A DNA stretch of 64,000 nucleotides from positions 94,508 to 158,507 of the forward strand of contig JBOFSQ010000103.1 in NCBI GenBank assembly GCA_051651625.1, written 5' to 3'. Each line of letters begins with the position of its first letter. Positions within the stretch are counted from its first letter, which is position 1. This document shows positions 41,573 to 50,480 of the stretch, piece by piece. Both the position numbers and the translations under genes were made by a program. The notes under the pieces are model-generated. The model saw nothing but the letters and a program-made list of their open reading frames with translations, was not told where the DNA came from and made no database searches. This DNA is from JBOFSQ01 sp051651625 (GTDB taxonomy: Bacteria > Planctomycetota > Planctomycetia > Pirellulales > Thermoguttaceae).

Positions 41573-43435
41573 TCAATTTTGTGCTGGTGCTGGCCCCTTG
41601 ATAAGCCCTTCGAGTACACCCACGCTCTCAACACTTTGTGCGACAACTTTGCCGCTGGCGTCGTAGAGAATCATCATCGGTGCTGCGGGGACGCCCCAGT
41701 ATGTCGCCGATGGGCCGTCAATTCCGCCCGTCTCCGCAATGTGCAAAAACGCTGGCTGCGACGCAATCAAACGCTTCGCCGCGTCAGATGTCGGCTCAAG
41801 ACAAACCGCAACAACTCGAACCCGTGACGCATCGGCAACACGCTTGAGTCCACTCAAAACTTCCGGCGTCGCAGAGTTTACATCCCAAAAATAAAGCAGG
41901 CACAATCCGCCGCGCGTCGAGGCGATGTCGAAAGGTTTACCGTCCGCGAGTGTCGCCTGAAACGGAACCGGTTTGCCAACAGATGTCAAACGCCGCAGCG
42001 CACCTTTCGCCTTCTCGGCTATCGGTTTACCTTCGTATTGTTCGGCGACTTTCGCATACCACGTTGTCGCTTTGTCGGTCTCGCCAGCGACTTCGCTGTA
42101 CGTCGCAAGTTGCAGCGCGGCTTCGCTCCCCGCCTCCGTCGCCGCGTACTCCTGCGCGAACGCCTCCAAATCCGCGAGCCACGTCATTTGCGTTTGCAAC
42201 ACATTCTCGCCACCAGAGAGTTTGAGATAATACTGCGTCATGATGAGACGGTTCTTGACATACGCCGCGAGTTCACGGTTTTGTCCCTTGATCGCCGCAT
42301 CAAGAAGCGACTCCAAACGTGCGACTCCGCCAACGTATCCATCGACTTGCACCGCCGTTAGCATCGTGTCGGCAAGTTGGCGACACCACATCTCGCGGTC
42401 ACTCGGCGACGCCTGCTTAATCACTTGCAAAATTATCGCCACGAGACGATCATACATCTCACCGCGTTTGGCTTTGGGCGCGTCGAGAACCGCGAGTTGC
42501 AACTCCTGAAGTTCCGCCATCAGAGGAAGAACATCACTCGCCGCCGGTGCCGCAGCGACCGCCGATCCGTCGTCCACGCCGGGGAGGAATGTTGTGCGAG
42601 AGAGTTTACCGTCGTCGAGAAGCGGCGCGTCGATAAGACGCCAATTTCCGTCGCCAATCGCAACGAGTGTACCGAGTGAAATCTGCTGCGTTGTGTCGCC
42701 TTGCGGGAATACGACTAACGCATTTTCGTAGACAAGCAGATCGCGTTTGTTCCCGTCGCGGCCCGCGGGAACGAGGGCCGGTTTGTTCCCGCCAAATTGA
42801 GACCACTCGATCTCGCCCGCTATCGGAATCGTCTTGAGCGACTCGACCATCTGTTGCGGTAAGTTCGTTAACTTCGTCTGGAGCGTGTTCTTCCATTTGT
42901 CGCCGAGTTCGAGCGCGGCGAGTTGTTCGCCGTTGAGCGTGACGCGGGCTAGACGGGCAGGGTCTTGCTGCCGCAACGCCTCAAGCACTTCACTCGCAAC
43001 CTCCTCCGCAGAAATCGACTTCCAAAAATCGACAACGCGATCTTCGTTGGCGTCGATCCCCCAGCGAGTTCCAGCGGTGTGAAAATATCGACACTGATCG
43101 GCAACGCCGTTGCCATTGGTGTCGATGTCTCGGTAAACCTCAACGCCGTTGCGGTAGTAGCTCCACTGGTTAACACGCCCAGATTTGTTTGTGTCGAGAA
43201 ACAGCCGCAACCGTTCGCCGTGCGTACCGGTGACGACAAAACCGCTCCCTTCCTCGACCGGTACCGCCGCCACTTCGCACTCGTCCAACTTCGGAGTGTC
43301 GATCACAACGTCCTTCTGAATCGGCAAAAACGCGAGTACTTCACGCTTGGTCTGATTACGGTCAGGAAGCGTCTGTGCAAACGCAGTCGAGATGAACGCA
43401 AGACCGAGAAGAATGTGGGAGGTGAAACGTTTCAT
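41573..43435 (-). CDS. Secreted protein with EF-hand-like motifs and degenerate thioredoxin domain
   Basis: A 620-residue protein with a signal peptide (ILLGLAFISTAFA). Three DxNxxxxxD segments (DTNKSGRVNQW at 81, DTNGNGVADQC at 105, DANEDRVVDFW at 128) look like EF-hand/dockerin calcium loops. A helical tetratrico-like part follows (to ~480). The last 125 residues are TlpA/thioredoxin-like (VGKPVPFQATLADGKPFDIAS, LCLLYFWDVNSATPEVL), but the CxxC is replaced by WDVNSA, so it is unlikely to do redox chemistry. Similar proteins are known in planctomycetes, of unknown function. Confidence 0.7.
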   Translation of the reverse strand: MKRFTSHILLGLAFISTAFAQTLPDRNQTKREVLAFLPIQKDVVIDTPKLDECEVAAVPVEEGSGFVVTGTHGERLRLFLDTNKSGRVNQWSYYRNGVEVYRDIDTNGNGVADQCRYFHTAGTRWGIDANEDRVVDFWKSISAEEVASEVLEALRQQDPARLARVTLNGEQLAALELGDKWKNTLQTKLTNLPQQMVESLKTIPIAGEIEWSQFGGNKPALVPAGRDGNKRDLLVYENALVVFPQGDTTQQISLGTLVAIGDGNWRLIDAPLLDDGKLSRTTFLPGVDDGSAVAAAPAASDVLPLMAELQELQLAVLDAPKAKRGEMYDRLVAIILQVIKQASPSDREMWCRQLADTMLTAVQVDGYVGGVARLESLLDAAIKGQNRELAAYVKNRLIMTQYYLKLSGGENVLQTQMTWLADLEAFAQEYAATEAGSEAALQLATYSEVAGETDKATTWYAKVAEQYEGKPIAEKAKGALRRLTSVGKPVPFQATLADGKPFDIASTRGGLCLLYFWDVNSATPEVLSGLKRVADASRVRVVAVCLEPTSDAAKRLIASQPAFLHIAETGGIDGPSATYWGVPAAPMMILYDASGKVVAQSVESVGVLEGLIKGPAPAQN

Positions 43436-43467
43436 CGTTATTCAATCCAGTGTTGAGTTTTCGCGCG

Positions 43468-43570
43468 AGACCCGTTACAGGTCAATTTGTAGGCTTCGCC
43501 CTCCGTCGCGCCGCGGCCTCAATGGGCCGCTACCGTTTTGGTACGGGAAATTCAAATCGTCTTGAGTAGA
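43468..43570. repeat. GGCTTCGCCCTCC-type repeat, copy 1
   Basis: AGACCCGTTACAGGTCAATTT and TGTAGGCTTCGCCCTCCGTC..GGGCCGCTACCGTTTTGGTA to CTTGAGTA make a 100-base unit that is repeated inverted at 52571-52674 and direct at 59152-59252. It lies between the 620-residue gene and secY. Confidence 0.8.
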
Positions 43571-43586
43571 ACAACCACCGACCGTT

Positions 43587-44951
43587 TCAGCTCGCTTTTT
43601 CGAGAAGCCCTTTGTAGTTTCGCATGATGAGGTGGCTGTCGATTTTGTCAACGAGGTCGATAATCACGCTGACGACGATGAGCAGGCTCGTTCCACCGAA
43701 GAAGGAGGCAACGGTGACATCGTGAATGATCGTGTTTGAGATGATCGACGGGACAATCGCAATGAGTGCCAAGAACGCCGCACCAACGTAGGTGATGCGA
43801 ATCATCACGCTCTCAAGGTATTCCGAGGTGCGTCGTCCGGGGCGGTAACCGGGGATGAACGTCCCGTAGTTTTTGAGGTTCTCCGCCATGTCTTTCGGGT
43901 TGAACGTTACCGCCGTCCAGAAGTAACAGAAGAAGAAGATCAGGAGCACATACATCGCCATGTAGCCAAACGACCCACGCTGGAAGATGTCGTGAACCCA
44001 AACGAAGACTGTAACGTTCGGAAAAACGCTCGACAACCACTGGAAGATCACCATCGGAAACAGCAATAGACTGCTTGCGAAGATGATCGGCATAACGCCT
44101 GCTTGGTTGACCTTGAGCGGGAGATACTGTTTATTTCCACCGTAAACTTTGCGACCGCGAACGTGCCGCGCCGATTGGGTTGGGATGCGTCTCTGTCCCT
44201 TGGTCATAAATACGACACCAACGATCACAACCACGAAAAGCACCGCAAGCACGAGTAGCACTTCAACGCCCATTTGGCTACCGCTTCCACCGATGGCGAT
44301 GTCGCCAGATTCGTTGAAAAGACGTTTGCCAAGACTCTGAATCGCCTGCGGCATGTTGGCCAAAATCCCGACCATAATCAGGAGGCTGATCCCGTTGCCG
44401 ATCCCGTATTCGTCGATCTGTTCACCGAGCCACATAAGGAACGTGCTGCCCGCCGTCATCGTCATGAGCGCGACCAAGAGCCACGCTGGCGAGAGACGCC
44501 CGTTCGCATCGACAACCGCCTGATTGAGGCAGTTTTGCGAACCGAGCAAGAGAACATAGAAGTAGCTCTGGATCAGGCAGATGCCGACCGTGGCGTACCG
44601 TGTCCACTCGTTGATTTTCTTCCGACCACTCTCGCCGTCTTTTTGAACTCTTTTGAGCGGTTCGTAGACCGTTCCCAAGAGCTGGAAGATAATCGACGCG
44701 GAGATGTACGGCATGATCCCCAGTCCGAAGATGGTGATCTGTTCGAGTTGTGTTCCGCTGAATATCGACGCCTGCTGCACGAGCGATGCAAGCCCCGTCT
44801 GCGACTCCCAAAACTTCGTCAACTCCTTCGTATCGACTATCGGCAGCGGAATCCACGAACCGATCCGAAAGACCGCAAGCAAGAGAAGCGTCAGCAAAAT
44901 CTTTTGACGCAGTTCGGGGACGGAAAAAATTGTCTGTATCTTTGTGAACAT
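43587..44951 (-). CDS. secY: Protein translocase subunit SecY
   Basis: SecY forms the protein-conducting channel in the inner membrane. The 454-residue product (start ATG 44951) shows ten hydrophobic segments and segments such as GIMPYISASIIFQLLG, GIGNGISLLIMVGI and the cytoplasmic loop GQRRIPTQSARHVRG. It is the last gene of the spc part of the operon; normal neighbours adk, map and infA do not follow. Confidence 0.95.
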   Translation of the reverse strand: MFTKIQTIFSVPELRQKILLTLLLLAVFRIGSWIPLPIVDTKELTKFWESQTGLASLVQQASIFSGTQLEQITIFGLGIMPYISASIIFQLLGTVYEPLKRVQKDGESGRKKINEWTRYATVGICLIQSYFYVLLLGSQNCLNQAVVDANGRLSPAWLLVALMTMTAGSTFLMWLGEQIDEYGIGNGISLLIMVGILANMPQAIQSLGKRLFNESGDIAIGGSGSQMGVEVLLVLAVLFVVVIVGVVFMTKGQRRIPTQSARHVRGRKVYGGNKQYLPLKVNQAGVMPIIFASSLLLFPMVIFQWLSSVFPNVTVFVWVHDIFQRGSFGYMAMYVLLIFFFCYFWTAVTFNPKDMAENLKNYGTFIPGYRPGRRTSEYLESVMIRITYVGAAFLALIAIVPSIISNTIIHDVTVASFFGGTSLLIVVSVIIDLVDKIDSHLIMRNYKGLLEKAS

Positions 44952-44961
44952 TCTCGTTCTC

Positions 44962-45876
44962 CTATACTTCTGTACACTGGGCAACTACTCTCTTCATTGC
45001 CTCCACAAGTTCAACTGGAAACATAACTACAGTGTTCGACTGACCAGCACCGAGTCCGTCGATGGTTTGCAGCGTTCGCAGCTTCATAGCACCGGAAGTG
45101 GTTGCCATGATTTCGGCGGCGGCAGCGAGATTGGCGGCGGCAATTTTGTCACCTTCCGACTTCGTTATGTTGGCTCGTTTCTCGCGTTCCGCAGCCGCTT
45201 GACGCGACATAATCCGCTTGAGATCATCGGGCATTTCGATGTCTTGAAGCCGAATCGCGTCAAGGTGAAGCCCCCACTCTTTGATGCGTCCTTCGACGAC
45301 CTCGGCGACTCGTTTTTGAATCTGCTCGCGTTCGCAAAGAAGCTCGTCGAGAGTGAGTGCCCCAACAACATCTCGAAGTGTCGCTTGAGCGTATTGCAGA
45401 ACGGCAAACCGGTAGTTTTGAACGCCAAGAACTGCCTGCTCCGCCTCTCTCACGACGACATAGAGAACGCCGTCAACTTTGGCGGGGACGTTATCCTTCG
45501 TGATCACCTGTTGCGACGGGATGTTGAGTGTGAGGAGTCGCGTATCGACAAACTGGATGCTGTCGATAAACGGGACGACATAGACAATCCCCGGTCCACG
45601 AACACCGATAAACTTCCCGATCCGCAGCATTACGCCACGTTCCCACTGCGCTGCAACGCGGATGCCAGAAACGATAAGCGACCAAACCGCCATAGACGCC
45701 ACGAAAACCACAGCGGCTTTGACGGCCTGCCAGATGAACTCCGGCGGCGGGTCACCGGAACAGAGACTCCAATCAATCATCGTCGCCGCAACGACGACGG
45801 CAAGAAGGATGGCGAACCCTCCGTTAAGCATCGCCCGAACCGGCGTCCCTAACGATGTGTGCGGCGTGTCGGTCAT
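44962..45876 (-). CDS. SPFH/Band 7 (slipin-type) membrane protein
   Basis: The 304-residue protein has two N-terminal hydrophobic segments, then the slipin core: QWERGVMLRIGKFIGVRGPGIVYVVPFID, TLNIPSQQVITKDNVPAKVDG, LTLDELLCEREQIQKRV and a coiled-coil stretch RQAAAEREKRA near 240. Slipins are stomatin-like scaffolds in membranes, often with NfeD-type proteases, which are absent here. It lies between rplO and secY, 10 bases before secY, an unusual place in the spc operon. Confidence 0.85.
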   Translation of the reverse strand: MTDTPHTSLGTPVRAMLNGGFAILLAVVVAATMIDWSLCSGDPPPEFIWQAVKAAVVFVASMAVWSLIVSGIRVAAQWERGVMLRIGKFIGVRGPGIVYVVPFIDSIQFVDTRLLTLNIPSQQVITKDNVPAKVDGVLYVVVREAEQAVLGVQNYRFAVLQYAQATLRDVVGALTLDELLCEREQIQKRVAEVVEGRIKEWGLHLDAIRLQDIEMPDDLKRIMSRQAAAEREKRANITKSEGDKIAAANLAAAAEIMATTSGAMKLRTLQTIDGLGAGQSNTVVMFPVELVEAMKRVVAQCTEV

Positions 45877-45968
45877 GGGTCTACCTCAACAAAGTCGGGC
45901 CTACTGCAAGCAGAAGACGCAATCGACGCTTGCCCGACACCACTTCGCCTATCGCGCACTAAACACTC

Positions 45969-46508
45969 TTATTTTTTTGTCTTGGACTTAGAGACGGTCG
46001 CTTTGGCAACGGCAGCGGCCTTGCGTGAACCCATCTTGTTTTTCACCACCGGCTTTTTGCCCGGCAAAATCTCAACCGTCCCACCAGCCGCTTCGATCTT
46101 CGACTTCGCCGTCGCCGAAAAACGGTGGGCCCTGAACGTCAACTTTTTCGTGAGTTCGCCGTCGCCGAGAATCTTGATCTCGTCGAAGAGCGTTTTCACT
46201 AGTCCAGTCGCCATCAGCGTTTCGGGCGAGACAGTTTCGCCTGCTTGGAAGAGAAGTTCGATGTCGCCAATGTTGACGGAGACAACCACTTCAGCAAACG
46301 CGCGGTTGTTGAACCCGCGCTTCGGGATGCGGCGAACAAGCGGCATCTGACCGCCTTCAAAGAGAGCGGGCATCGACCAGCCACTCCGCGAACCTTGCCC
46401 CTTGTGGCCGCGTCCACACGTCTTACCAAGACCGCTACCGGTACCACGCCCTACACGAGTTCGCTTGGTTGCCTTGTTGATTCCTTCGTTGACGCAATTA
46501 ATGTTCAT
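45969..46508 (-). CDS. rplO: 50S ribosomal protein L15
   Basis: The 179-residue protein carries the L15 start MNINCVNEGINKATKRTRVGRG, the glycine-rich GRGTGSGLGKTCGRGHKGQGSRS loop and the AARFSATAKSKIEAAGG end (ALFEGGQMPLVRRIPKRGFN in the middle). The C-terminus has a Lys/Ala-rich extension. It is in the usual place after rpsE, but rpmD is missing in between. Confidence 0.93.
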   Translation of the reverse strand: MNINCVNEGINKATKRTRVGRGTGSGLGKTCGRGHKGQGSRSGWSMPALFEGGQMPLVRRIPKRGFNNRAFAEVVVSVNIGDIELLFQAGETVSPETLMATGLVKTLFDEIKILGDGELTKKLTFRAHRFSATAKSKIEAAGGTVEILPGKKPVVKNKMGSRKAAAVAKATVSKSKTKK

Positions 46509-46589
46509 GGCAAGCTCAATTCACTGATGTGTTTTTTGTTAAGCGAATACGACGCCTATCTTGTCTTGCGTCGTTCAAGTGTTCGTGGT

Positions 46590-47087
46590 TCAAGTGTCAA
46601 GCGACACACCACGGAGGCGTTCGACTTCGGCGCGACTTCGCAGTTTAGCGAGTGCGTCGAGGGCCGCTTTGACAACGTTCGTTGGGTTGGATGTACCGAA
46701 ACTTTTTGTGAGGATGTCTTTGATCCCGACAGCCTCGCAAACGGCTCGCACCGTAGCACCAGCGATAATCCCAGTTCCGGGACTCGCTGGGACAAGAACC
46801 ACACGCGCAGCACCGAAGTGCCCAGTGACTTGGTGCGGAATAGTCGTCGCAGCAAGCTGGACACTCTTCATCTCGCGGCTCCCTTCCTTCACCGCCTTCT
46901 CCACCGCAGACGGAACTTCGTTCGCCTTACCGTGTCCGCACGCGACTTTTCCCTTGCCATCGCCAACGACGACAAGTGCCGAAAAACTGAAACGACGACC
47001 GCCCTTGACGACCGCTGCACAGCGGCGGATTTTCACGACACGATCAATGACTTCGCCTTGAGTCGATTCTGTAGACATAGAAATCAC
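46590..47087 (-). CDS. rpsE: 30S ribosomal protein S5
   Basis: S5 is part of the decoding-fidelity (ram) region. The protein begins MISMSTESTQGEVIDRV; the ATG at 47078 (MSTES) is an equal alternative. RVVKIRRCAAVVKGGRRFSF and GHGKANEVPSAVEKAV and GTGIIAGATVRAVCEAVG are the family segments. It is 165 residues, the usual length. Confidence 0.93.
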   Translation of the reverse strand: MISMSTESTQGEVIDRVVKIRRCAAVVKGGRRFSFSALVVVGDGKGKVACGHGKANEVPSAVEKAVKEGSREMKSVQLAATTIPHQVTGHFGAARVVLVPASPGTGIIAGATVRAVCEAVGIKDILTKSFGTSNPTNVVKAALDALAKLRSRAEVERLRGVSLDT

Positions 47088-47144
47088 AATTGGAGAGGAT
47101 TTTGTGCGGGGTTTGACACGTTCACCAAACTTGATGACGAGTCT

Positions 47145-47645
47145 CTACTTCTTCTTGGCGTCGGTTTTCGGCGCGGCTTGTTTCTTGGCGGCTTTGTCAC
47201 CAGAAGCCGCTGTATCCTTTTTCGCCGCCTTGGGTTCGGCAGCTTCTTTCTTGGCAACCGGTTCTTCGGTGAACGCTCCCATATCGAGTCCGCCTTTGCG
47301 AGCGGCGTCAGCGAGGGCCTTCACGCGACCATGATATTTGTAACCGTGTCGATCAAACGCAACCTGCTTGATCCCAGCAGCAACCGCTTTTTGAGCCAAC
47401 GCGACACCAACGGCCACCGCCGCTTCGCAGTTGCCACCAACTTTGATACCACCACGCAGAGCCTTGTCGGTCGTACCCGCCGAAATGAGCGTCTTACCGG
47501 TGGCGTCGTCGATGATCTGCGCAGTAATGTGCTTGTTGCTACGAAATACGCAAAGACGCGGACGTGTCGAGTAACGCTTGACGTGGTTCGAGACGCGAAA
47601 CGCCCGACGAATCCGCCGCTTGTTGAGTCTTTGTTGCTTGTCCAT
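47145..47645 (-). CDS. rplR: 50S ribosomal protein L18 with long tail
   Basis: L18 binds 5S rRNA. Residues 1-120 are standard (KQQRLNKRRIRRAFRVSNHV, RPRLCVFRSNKHITAQIIDD, AFDRHGYKYHGRVKALADAAR). Then a Lys/Ala/Glu-rich extension of about 45 residues (FTEEPVAKKEAAEPKAAKKD...) ends in KKK, far longer than the usual 118-residue L18. It is charged and probably disordered. Confidence 0.93.
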   Translation of the reverse strand: MDKQQRLNKRRIRRAFRVSNHVKRYSTRPRLCVFRSNKHITAQIIDDATGKTLISAGTTDKALRGGIKVGGNCEAAVAVGVALAQKAVAAGIKQVAFDRHGYKYHGRVKALADAARKGGLDMGAFTEEPVAKKEAAEPKAAKKDTAASGDKAAKKQAAPKTDAKKK

Positions 47646-47679
47646 TGAATAACCTTGTTTACGCTGAAACCGCTTGCTG

Positions 47680-47708
47680 TGGATTCCCGCCTACGCGGGA
47701 ATGACGGG
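47680..47708. repeat. REP-like palindrome inside the ribosomal operon
   Basis: GTGGATTCCCGCCTACGCGGGAATGACGG lies in the 110-base gap between rplF and rplR. The same palindrome lies at 8812 and 12888. In the transcript it would fold as a strong stem between two ribosomal protein messages. Confidence 0.8.
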
Positions 47709-47756
47709 GTTGGCGGGAACGACGAGAACGAAATCGCCACTCCACACGCGATTGGT

Positions 47757-48326
47757 CTACTTCTTCGTTGCTGCCTTCGATTCTTTACGGCGGATGACTT
47801 CGCCTTCTTTGTATTTCATACCTTTGGAGTATTTGATCCCTTTGCCGAGGTAAGGCTCCGCCTTACGGATCGCACGAACCGAAGCCGCAAACTCGCCGAC
47901 AAGTTGTTTGTCGATCCCTTTGATGTTGACGTGCTGCTGGTCGGGACACTTAACGGCCAAACCTTCTGGAATCGGTCTTTGAATTTCGTTTGCAAATCCA
48001 GCACGAACTTGGAGCGTCTTTCCTTGGACGGCGAAGAGGTAACCAGTCCCAAAGATTTCGAGGTTTTCCTCGTATCCACTGGAGACGCCGACTACCATGT
48101 TTTGGATCAGAGCGCGATAGAGTCCGTGCATCGCGGCGGCTGTCCGCGACTCAACTGCGCGAGAGACGACGACCGACGACGACGCAGCGTCGAACACGAC
48201 CGAGACCTCAGGCGAAAAAACCTGCTTGAGTTTTCCGAGCGGCCCTTCAACGGTGACAACACGATCTGCAACCGCTACCTTAACACCAGCAGGGACAGCA
48301 ACCGGTTTCTTTCCAACACGCGACAT
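47757..48326 (-). CDS. rplF: 50S ribosomal protein L6
   Basis: The 189-residue protein has the start MSRVGKKPVAVPAGVKV, the GYEENLEIFGTGYLFAVQGK middle and the PYLGKGIKYSKGMKYKEGEVIRRKE end, the two-domain L6 pattern with a short Lys tail. It is in standard order between rpsH and rplR. Confidence 0.95.
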   Translation of the reverse strand: MSRVGKKPVAVPAGVKVAVADRVVTVEGPLGKLKQVFSPEVSVVFDAASSSVVVSRAVESRTAAAMHGLYRALIQNMVVGVSSGYEENLEIFGTGYLFAVQGKTLQVRAGFANEIQRPIPEGLAVKCPDQQHVNIKGIDKQLVGEFAASVRAIRKAEPYLGKGIKYSKGMKYKEGEVIRRKESKAATKK

Positions 48327-48389
48327 ACAATTACCTCACATACTCACGGTCACTCAAAACACTTCAACAACTCAAGCCAAGTTGTCATC

Positions 48390-48785
48390 TCACCAAATTT
48401 CACACAACACTTCGCCGCCAACGTTCTTACGAATCGCTTCGCGGTCGCTGAAGACGCCGAGATTTGTGCTGACAACACGAATTCCCAACCCGCCTAGAAC
48501 CGGCGTGAACTCACCTTTTCCAGCGTAGACACGGCAACCGGGCTTGCTGATGCGACGAATTTTCTGCATCAAAGTTTCACCATTCGGGCCGTACTTGAGG
48601 ATCACTCGCAGTACCGACTGGGGCTTCTGCTCGATCCGTTCCCAGTCCCAAATGTATCCTTCGCGTTTGAGCACGTCGGCGACACCGCGTTTGAGTTTAG
48701 AGTCGGGCATATCGACATATTCGTGCTCAACTCGCACGGCGTTACGAATGCGCGTTAGCATGTCGGCAACAGGATCGGTCATCAT
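48390..48785 (-). CDS. rpsH: 30S ribosomal protein S8
   Basis: The start is MMTDPVADMLTRIRNAVRVE at 48785 (or 48782), with a GAGGAG site upstream. KPGCRVYAGKGEFTPVLGGL and GIRVVSTNLGVFSDREAIRKNVGGEVLCEIW cover the C-terminal half. 131 residues, normal. S8 is the repressor of the spc mRNA in E. coli; that control is not assumed here. Confidence 0.95.
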   Translation of the reverse strand: MMTDPVADMLTRIRNAVRVEHEYVDMPDSKLKRGVADVLKREGYIWDWERIEQKPQSVLRVILKYGPNGETLMQKIRRISKPGCRVYAGKGEFTPVLGGLGIRVVSTNLGVFSDREAIRKNVGGEVLCEIW

Positions 48786-48856
48786 AAACAGCATCTCCTC
48801 ATAAACGGTTCTCCCTGTATAGGAATGGTGGAAGAATGAAAGGGCAGGGGACGGCG

Positions 48857-49042
48857 TTACCAGCTCGCCTTCTTGACACCGGGAATTAACCCTTGATTGG
48901 CCAAGTTGCGGAAGCAGATACGGCAGATACCAAACTTTTGGTATACAGCCCGCGGACGCCCGCACATCTTACAGCGGTTCTCATGGCGAGACGAAAACTT
49001 AGGCTTGGAATTGGCTTTGATAATCTTTGCTTTACTGGCCAT
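48857..49042 (-). CDS. rpsN: 30S ribosomal protein S14 type Z
   Basis: The 61-residue short form has a zinc-ribbon with Cys24, Cys27, Cys40 and Cys43 (RCKMCGRP and GICRICF). Zinc-type S14 is the ancestral form; zinc-independent paralogues appear in zinc-starved bacteria. No second copy lies here. The sequence ends LIPGVKKASW. Confidence 0.95.
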   Translation of the reverse strand: MASKAKIIKANSKPKFSSRHENRCKMCGRPRAVYQKFGICRICFRNLANQGLIPGVKKASW

Positions 49043-49081
49043 TTCTGGTGTCCTCTCAAATATGCGAAGCGGTGAAATCGC

Positions 49082-49669
49082 TTACTTCTTTTTTGACTTC
49101 TTCTCTTTCTTGGCCGCCGGTGCGTCGGTACGGAACGGCATTCCAAAGAGTCGCAGCATCTCGCGTGATTCGTCGTCGGTGGCCTCACCACGAGTGACGA
49201 AGGTAATGTTCATCCCCTGACTTTTCGTGAACTTATCGGGGTTTATCTCTGGGAAAACAAGAAACTCGCTGATCCCAAGATTGTAGTTCCCGCGTCCATC
49301 AAAGCTGTTTGGATTGAGTCCACGGAAGTCTCGAACACGCGGCAGCACGATAGAGATGAGCCGGTCTATGAACTCGTACATCCGACGGCCACGAAGAGTG
49401 ACCATACAACCGATGTTCATTCCAATTCGCAGACGGAAGTTGGCAATCGACTTCTTCGCCTTGGTGATAACCGGTTTTTGTCCCGACACTTGCGTCAAGA
49501 CATCGAGTGCTTCTTCGAGATACTTTTTCTCGACAATCGCACTCCCGACACCCATATTGACGACGACCTTCTCAAGTTTCGGGAGCGACATCACGTTCTT
49601 GCGTCCGAACTTCTCCCTCATCGCAGGGATGATCGTTGCTTCGTATTTTTCTTGCAATCGCGGCTTCAT
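49082..49669 (-). CDS. rplE: 50S ribosomal protein L5
   Basis: The 195-residue protein has LPKLEKVVVNMGVGSA, GQKPVITKAKKSIANFRLR and the C-terminal SQGMNITFVTRGEATDDESREMLRLFGMPF. The end is a Lys-rich extension beyond the usual 179-180 residues. It binds 5S rRNA with L18. Confidence 0.95.
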   Translation of the reverse strand: MKPRLQEKYEATIIPAMREKFGRKNVMSLPKLEKVVVNMGVGSAIVEKKYLEEALDVLTQVSGQKPVITKAKKSIANFRLRIGMNIGCMVTLRGRRMYEFIDRLISIVLPRVRDFRGLNPNSFDGRGNYNLGISEFLVFPEINPDKFTKSQGMNITFVTRGEATDDESREMLRLFGMPFRTDAPAAKKEKKSKKK

Positions 49670-49724
49670 TTTGGTCCTCTATTTTACTTGCAACCTGATT
49701 TCTATTCAGGGCTTTAATCGTTTG

Positions 49725-50057
49725 TCAGCTGTTAGGCGGCGCAATCTGGCTTACATTGGCTCCGCACTTCTTGCACTTGCGGAACTTGCTCCCATCGGGA
49801 TTGATTTGCGCCCCCATGCGTGCCGGTTGGCTGCACTTCGGGCAAACCACCTTAACCTTGCTCATCGGGATCGGCATCTCCTTGGAGAGGCGTCCGCCTT
49901 GCGGATTGCGACGCGACCTCCGAACGTGTTTGCTGACGACAGCCACACCCTCAACCGTAACCTTACCGGCCTCACGGTCTACAGCTATGACGCGCCCGCG
50001 CTCACCGCGGTCGGCACCCGATAGAACCACTACAACATCGTCTTTACTAACCCGCAT
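49725..50057 (-). CDS. rplX: 50S ribosomal protein L24 with zinc ribbon
   Basis: The 110-residue protein has the KOW core SKDDVVVVLSGADRGERGRVI. Its C-terminal half reads KVVCPKCSQPARMGAQINPDG and FRKCKKCGA with Cys72, Cys75, Cys95 and Cys98, a zinc-ribbon pattern often found in L24 outside the proteobacteria. The end overlaps rplN by one base (50057). Confidence 0.92.
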   Translation of the reverse strand: MRVSKDDVVVVLSGADRGERGRVIAVDREAGKVTVEGVAVVSKHVRRSRRNPQGGRLSKEMPIPMSKVKVVCPKCSQPARMGAQINPDGSKFRKCKKCGANVSQIAPPNS

Positions 50058-50425
50058 CAGACCACCTCGCTGGCCAGAGAAATGATTTTGACAAATCCAC
50101 CTTCTCGCAACTCTCGTGCTACAGCCCCAAAGATACGAGTTCCACGCGGGTTTTTGTCGTTATCGATTAACACTGCGGCATTGGAGTCGAACTTGACATA
50201 ACTGCCGTCCTCCCGCCGCGTCGATTTTTTGGTACGAACAATCACAGCCTTAACAACCGACCCCTTCTTGACATTGCTTCCGGGGATCACACTCTTAACA
50301 GAGCAGACGATAATATCGCCAACACCAGCCGTGCGGCGATGCGTACCACCAAGCACTTTTACACACATCAACTCTTTTGCACCCGTGTTGTCGGCAACAT
50401 CGAGTCGTGTTTCCATTTGAATCAT
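50057..50425 (-). CDS. rplN: 50S ribosomal protein L14
   Basis: The 122-residue protein is standard: MIQMETRLDVADNTGAKELM, KVLGGTHRRTAGVGDIIVCSVK and GTRIFGAVARELREGGFVKIISLASEVV. Its start overlaps the end of rplX. Confidence 0.96.
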   Translation of the reverse strand: MIQMETRLDVADNTGAKELMCVKVLGGTHRRTAGVGDIIVCSVKSVIPGSNVKKGSVVKAVIVRTKKSTRREDGSYVKFDSNAAVLIDNDKNPRGTRIFGAVARELREGGFVKIISLASEVV

Positions 50426-50480
50426 AACACACCACCTTCTATCCTAATAGACTCATGACAAGCCAATCTTCACAACATCC

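Noticed and set aside
46245..47648. 467-residue plus-strand frame across rplO, rpsE and rplR
   Set aside because: It crosses three clear ribosomal protein genes and has no family features.
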